Source: CALJTV01 sp034433775
GTDB taxonomy: Bacteria > Chloroflexota > Dehalococcoidia > GIF9 > UBA5629
DNA length: 16,321 bases
Assembly: GCA_034433775.1 (NCBI GenBank)
Contig: DAOUAI010000058.1
Coordinates: 1 to 16,321, forward strand
Reading direction: 5' to 3'
The notes under the pieces are model-generated. The model made no database searches. It was given only the letters and a program-made list of their open reading frames with translations, and was not told the DNA's origin. The position numbers were made by a program, and so were the translations under genes. Positions 13,648 through 16,321 of the stretch are shown here, piece by piece (positions within the stretch are counted from its first letter, which is position 1; every line of letters starts with the position of its first letter).

Positions 13648-14277
13648 ATGTTTACTGGCATAGTGGAAGAAGTCGGAATAATTAAGTACGCATCTGAGAA
13701 ACTCATTATCGAAGCCAAGAAAGTGCTCGAAGATATGAAGGTTGGCGATAGCATAGCTGTTAATGGAGCTTGTCTTACTGTGGTTTTGCTCGACAGGGGT
13801 TGTTTCTCCATCGAACTCATGCCAGAGACAGCCCGCCGTACAAATTTAGGCAAACTCCGCTATGGTGATAAGGTGAATTTGGAAAGGGATGTGCCTGTAG
13901 GTGGGCGTTTCGGTGGGCACTTCGTGCAGGGACATGTGGATGATATGGGTAAAGTGGTCTCGATACGGCGCGAAAATCAGGCTATTATCATGAAAATAGC
14001 ATTCCCAGAGCGCTTGACGCCATATATAGTTGACAAAGGCTTTATAGCTGTTGACGGAGTCAGTCTGACCGTGATCAGTCCGGGAGATACCAGTTTTTCG
14101 GTGTCTTTGGTAGGTTACACGCTTGAACATACTATACTGGGACAGAAAAGGGCTGGCGATGCGGTAAATCTCGAAGTTGATATAATTGGTAAATATATTG
14201 AGCGTCTTAGCCAGAGAAGCGATCGCGTTTTAACATTCGAGTTTTTGGAAAGATATGGTTTTACGAAAGTGAGGTGA
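13648..14277 (+). CDS. ribE: Riboflavin synthase, alpha subunit
   Basis: 209 aa. It dismutates two 6,7-dimethyl-8-ribityllumazine molecules into riboflavin and the RibD product. The N-terminus MFTGIVEEVG is diagnostic. The two internally homologous lumazine-binding barrels are visible. The first has NGACLTVV (39-46) and ends near GGHFVQGHVDDMG (89-101). The second repeats the pattern with VDGVSLTVI (135-143) and EHTILG (160-165). The start is 6 bp after the ribD stop, with only a weak Shine-Dalgarno, so translation is probably coupled to ribD. Its own 3' end carries GAGGTGA, which overlaps the stop and serves as the ribosome site for ribBA. The name ribE follows the order ribD-ribE-ribBA-ribH; E. 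coli calls this gene ribC. Confidence 0.95.
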   Translation: MFTGIVEEVGIIKYASEKLIIEAKKVLEDMKVGDSIAVNGACLTVVLLDRGCFSIELMPETARRTNLGKLRYGDKVNLERDVPVGGRFGGHFVQGHVDDMGKVVSIRRENQAIIMKIAFPERLTPYIVDKGFIAVDGVSLTVISPGDTSFSVSLVGYTLEHTILGQKRAGDAVNLEVDIIGKYIERLSQRSDRVLTFEFLERYGFTKVR

Positions 14278-14284
14278 GTATTCT

Positions 14285-15502
14285 ATGGGGTTTGCAACAA
14301 TTCCCGAAGCTATAGAGGATATAAAGGCTGGCAAATTTATCGTCATCGTAGACGATGAGAATCGAGAGAACGAAGGGGATTTGGCTATCGCCGCTGAGAA
14401 AATCACCCCTGAAGCTATAAACTTTATGGCAAGGCATGCGCGAGGATTGATATGCTTGCCGATAACAGGTCAGCGACTAGATGAGCTGAAGATTCCGCTC
14501 ATGGTGCAGGACAATACTGCTAAGTTCTGCACTGCCTTTACTGTGTCGGTAGAGGCTAAGCATAAGACATCCAGTGGTATCTCAGCCCATGATAGGGCGA
14601 CAACTATAAGGGCAATGCTTGACCCGAACACAAAGCCTGAGGATCTAGCCCGCCCAGGACACGTTTTCCCGATACGTGCTCGTGAAGGTGGTGTGTTGGT
14701 GAGGGCAGGGCATACTGAAGCGATAGTAGACCTGGCTAGACTGGCTGGGCTCTACCCGGCAGGAGTTATCTGCGAGATTATGGATGACGATGGTACTATG
14801 GCGCGTCTGCCCAAACTTGAAATAATGGCGGAAAAGTTTGGGCTTAAAATAGTTAGTATAGCTGACTTGATCGCTTATCGACGCCGTCATGAGAAACTAA
14901 TAGAGAAAGTAGCTGAAGCGAGACTACCTACCAGATATGGCGAATTTGTTGTTATCGCATATAAGAGTAAAGTAGACCCTGATGAGCATGTAGCTTTAGT
15001 CAGAGGCGATATTTCAGGCGACGAACCGGTTCTGGTTAGAGTGCATAGCGAGTGCCTGACTGGTGACGTGTTCGGGAGTCTGCGTTGCGACTGTGGTGAG
15101 CAGATTAATATGGCAATGCAAAAGATCGCAGAAGAAGGAAGGGGAGTATTTTTGTATATGCGCCAAGAGGGGCGCGGCATCGGCTTTCACAATAAGTTAC
15201 GGGCCTACGCTCTTCAGGACCAAGGGCTGGATACTGTGGAGGCTAATATTGCCCTGGGCTTCGAGCCTGATTTGCGCGATTACGGTATCGGTGCTCAAAT
15301 ACTGGCAGACCTCGGTTTACATAAAATTAAACTACTGACCAACAACCCCAAAAAGGTGATAGGGCTTGAAAGTTATGGGTTACGAATAGTGGAGACCGTT
15401 CCTTTGCGTACACCGCCGACCCCGTACAATATAGAATATCTAAAAACCAAGCAGGAGAAGCTGGGGCATCTATTGGGTGTTGATTTTGCTGATGAGGCTT
15501 AA
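14285..15502 (+). CDS. ribBA: Bifunctional DHBP synthase/GTP cyclohydrolase II
   Basis: 405 aa, standard for the fusion. Residues 1-200 are 3,4-dihydroxy-2-butanone 4-phosphate synthase, with DDENRENEGDL (23-33), RPGHVFPI (123-130) and the HTEA motif (143-146). These match the metal- and ribulose-5-phosphate-binding elements. Residues 205-405 are GTP cyclohydrolase II. The zinc ligands Cys257, Cys268 and Cys270 (SECLTGDVFGSLRCDCG) are present, as are MRQEGRGIG (292-300), RAYALQDQGLDTVEAN (306-321) and TNNPKKVIGL (352-361). Both active sites appear intact, so this one protein provides both entry reactions of the pathway. The Shine-Dalgarno GAGGTGAG overlaps the ribE stop region, and the gap is 7 bp. 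Confidence 0.96.
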   Translation: MGFATIPEAIEDIKAGKFIVIVDDENRENEGDLAIAAEKITPEAINFMARHARGLICLPITGQRLDELKIPLMVQDNTAKFCTAFTVSVEAKHKTSSGISAHDRATTIRAMLDPNTKPEDLARPGHVFPIRAREGGVLVRAGHTEAIVDLARLAGLYPAGVICEIMDDDGTMARLPKLEIMAEKFGLKIVSIADLIAYRRRHEKLIEKVAEARLPTRYGEFVVIAYKSKVDPDEHVALVRGDISGDEPVLVRVHSECLTGDVFGSLRCDCGEQINMAMQKIAEEGRGVFLYMRQEGRGIGFHNKLRAYALQDQGLDTVEANIALGFEPDLRDYGIGAQILADLGLHKIKLLTNNPKKVIGLESYGLRIVETVPLRTPPTPYNIEYLKTKQEKLGHLLGVDFADEA

Positions 15503-15534
15503 CTGAGAGGTGAAGGAAAAGGAGGGAATTAAGC

Positions 15535-16005
15535 ATGTCTAAGCAGTATGAAGGTATGCTGATCGGTAAAGGGCTAAAGTTCGGTGTTGTGGTATCAAGG
15601 TTCAACGAGGTGATAACATCGCGATTGCTTGAAGGTGCTAAGGATGCTCTTTTTCGCCATGGTGTTGAAAAAGATGACATTGATGTAGCTTGGACGCCGG
15701 GCAGCCTGGAGATACCACTGATAGCTAAGAAGTTGGCGGAGACGAGGAAATATAACGCGATTATTTGCCTCGGGGCAGTTATTCGTGGGGGCACACCGCA
15801 TTTTGAGTACGTTGCTGCTGAGGTAAATCGGGGCATTGCCCGAGTAAGTCTCGATACCGGTTTGCCGGTTATTCAGGGCATAATAACTGCTGATACGCTT
15901 GAGCAGGCTATCGAACGGGCTGGGGCTAAGGAAGGAAATCGTGGCTTTGTGGCAGCGACAAGCGCTATTGAGATGGCTAACCTGCTGCGGAGTATTGGTG
16001 GCTAG
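15535..16005 (+). CDS. ribH: Lumazine synthase RibH (riboflavin synthase beta chain)
   Basis: 156 aa. It condenses 5-amino-6-ribitylaminouracil with dihydroxybutanone phosphate to 6,7-dimethyl-8-ribityllumazine, normally as an icosahedral or pentameric assembly. Family landmarks are VVVSRFNEVITS (18-29), PGSLEIP (55-61), GAVIRGGTPHFEYVA (80-94) with catalytic His89, and EQAIERAG (123-130) with phosphate-binding Arg128. Against remembered B. subtilis RibH, Phe57 of the binding site is Leu58 here and Phe113 is Gln114 (PVIQGIIT). Both are substrate-pocket positions. A strong Shine-Dalgarno (GGAGGG) precedes the ATG, 32 bp after ribBA. The gene ends in a CTAG palindrome shared with the convergent minus-strand gene, and no terminator hairpin is seen. 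Confidence 0.94.
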   Translation: MSKQYEGMLIGKGLKFGVVVSRFNEVITSRLLEGAKDALFRHGVEKDDIDVAWTPGSLEIPLIAKKLAETRKYNAIICLGAVIRGGTPHFEYVAAEVNRGIARVSLDTGLPVIQGIITADTLEQAIERAGAKEGNRGFVAATSAIEMANLLRSIGG

Positions 16006-16256
16006 GGAGTTACCTTAAAGACTTTGTCACCGCGTCTGACACGGTCTGGCACTTTTACCCCTACAGAGTCCCCGGCTTTGGCTTCATTTACATTCACATT
16101 GTTAATCTGCATTGACTGGACAACGAGTTCCAGGTCTGTAGTATGTCCCTTAATGTGAATCTTGTCGCCCACTTTTAGTGTGTCAGTCAGTGTGATACCC
16201 GCTACCACCGGTCGAGCAAAAAAGTCGCTTACCTGCCCAATCTCTACCTCTGGCAT
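16002..16256 (-). CDS. Small protein resembling translation-factor (EF-Tu) domain II
   Basis: 84 aa, a single beta-barrel with no GTPase domain. The order of motifs (VEIGQVSDFF, GITLTDTLKVGD, IHIKGHTTD at 33-41, VQSMQINNVNVNEAKAGDSVGVKV, RRGDKVF) is that of domain II of EF-Tu/IF2-type factors. It matches the stand-alone proteins annotated as translation elongation factor-like, found in many anaerobes and archaea. Related barrels also occur at the end of U32 peptidases. The family role is unproven; binding to RNA or a ribosome-linked partner is plausible. A textbook Shine-Dalgarno (GGAGGTGA) lies 7 nt before the ATG. It converges on ribH with a 4-bp overlap at the stop codons. Confidence 0.82.
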   Translation of the reverse strand: MPEVEIGQVSDFFARPVVAGITLTDTLKVGDKIHIKGHTTDLELVVQSMQINNVNVNEAKAGDSVGVKVPDRVRRGDKVFKVTP

Positions 16257-16291
16257 TTTGAGTCACCTCCACTTCTATCAAATTTTTGACC

Positions 16292-16310
16292 GCGTATCTA
16301 TAATATACGC
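16292..16310 (-). promoter_or_regulatory. -10 region and overlapping inverted repeat upstream of the EF-Tu-domain-II-like gene
   Basis: On the minus strand TATTAT (16305-16300) or TATATT (16307-16302) fits a -10 hexamer, with a leader of about 36 nt to the ATG at 16256. The -35 would lie beyond the window edge. The -10 is embedded in a perfect inverted repeat, GCGTAT-N7-ATACGC (16292-16297 and 16305-16310). This could be an operator or a small hairpin at the transcript start. Confidence 0.35.
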
Positions 16311-16321
16311 TGCAGTCTCAT

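Noticed and set aside
15327..15836. Minus-strand open frame of 169 codons across ribBA and ribH
   Set aside because: It is antisense to the ends of two secure riboflavin genes, with a composition typical of a shadow frame.
16286..16304. Plus-strand promoter with TTGAC at 16286-16290 and TATAAT at 16299-16304
   Set aside because: The spacing is only about 8 bp, far too short for a functional -35/-10 pair, and no TGn extension precedes the TATAAT.

Overview
The window is a densely coded stretch of bacterial chromosome. It holds 13 complete protein genes and one truncated gene at the left edge. I see no tRNA, rRNA, IS element, phage gene or CRISPR array. The gene content suggests an uncultured anaerobic bacterium of the Chloroflexota, near class Dehalococcoidia. 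The supporting traits are a TackOD1 zinc-ribbon protein, an HMG-CoA-synthase-like protein fused to a DUF35 domain beside a thiolase, and a ribD-ribE-ribBA-ribH operon. That placement is an inference from gene content, not a computed phylogeny.

Layout. (1) Positions 1-1470, minus strand: a TackOD1 zinc-ribbon protein with two tandem nuclease-fold-like repeats, followed by the first 30 codons of a gene that leaves the window. (2) Positions 1662-6410, plus strand: a large exported, membrane-anchored Asp-box/fibronectin-III-like surface protein, then an SDR sugar-nucleotide dehydratase-like enzyme 21 bp downstream. (3) Positions 6508-11848: an acyl-CoA gene cluster made of two convergent transcription units that meet at a strong hairpin (9159-9184). 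The plus unit encodes an HMGCS-like/DUF35 fusion and an SCP-x-type thiolase. The minus unit encodes an alpha/beta hydrolase, a degenerate 3-hydroxyacyl-CoA dehydrogenase paralogue and an intact 3-hydroxybutyryl-CoA dehydrogenase. (4) Positions 11917-16005, plus strand: a dCTP-deaminase-like gene overlapping ribD by 7 bp, then ribE, ribBA and ribH. This is a complete set of core riboflavin enzymes from GTP plus ribulose 5-phosphate, apart from the phosphatase. (5) Positions 16002-16321, minus strand: a small protein resembling EF-Tu domain II, convergent with ribH and sharing its CTAG stop palindrome.

The main theme of the hunt is loss of catalytic residues in otherwise well-kept genes. The HMGCS-like protein lacks the family's Glu, Cys and His. 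The second HAD-family protein lacks all four of Ser, His, Glu and Asn and has lost the normal nucleotide-binding glycine pattern. The dCTP-deaminase-like protein has His where the catalytic Glu should be. The first two lie beside intact partners (a thiolase with its Cys/His/His, and a dehydrogenase with its full catalytic set), so a complex built from active and inactive subunits is a reasonable hypothesis.

Promoters here are mostly of the extended -10 type (TGn-TATAAT-like). Two of them lie only 12-13 nt upstream of the best start codon, which predicts nearly leaderless mRNAs. Promoter position also corrects two gene starts, for the alpha/beta hydrolase and the dCTP-deaminase-like protein.
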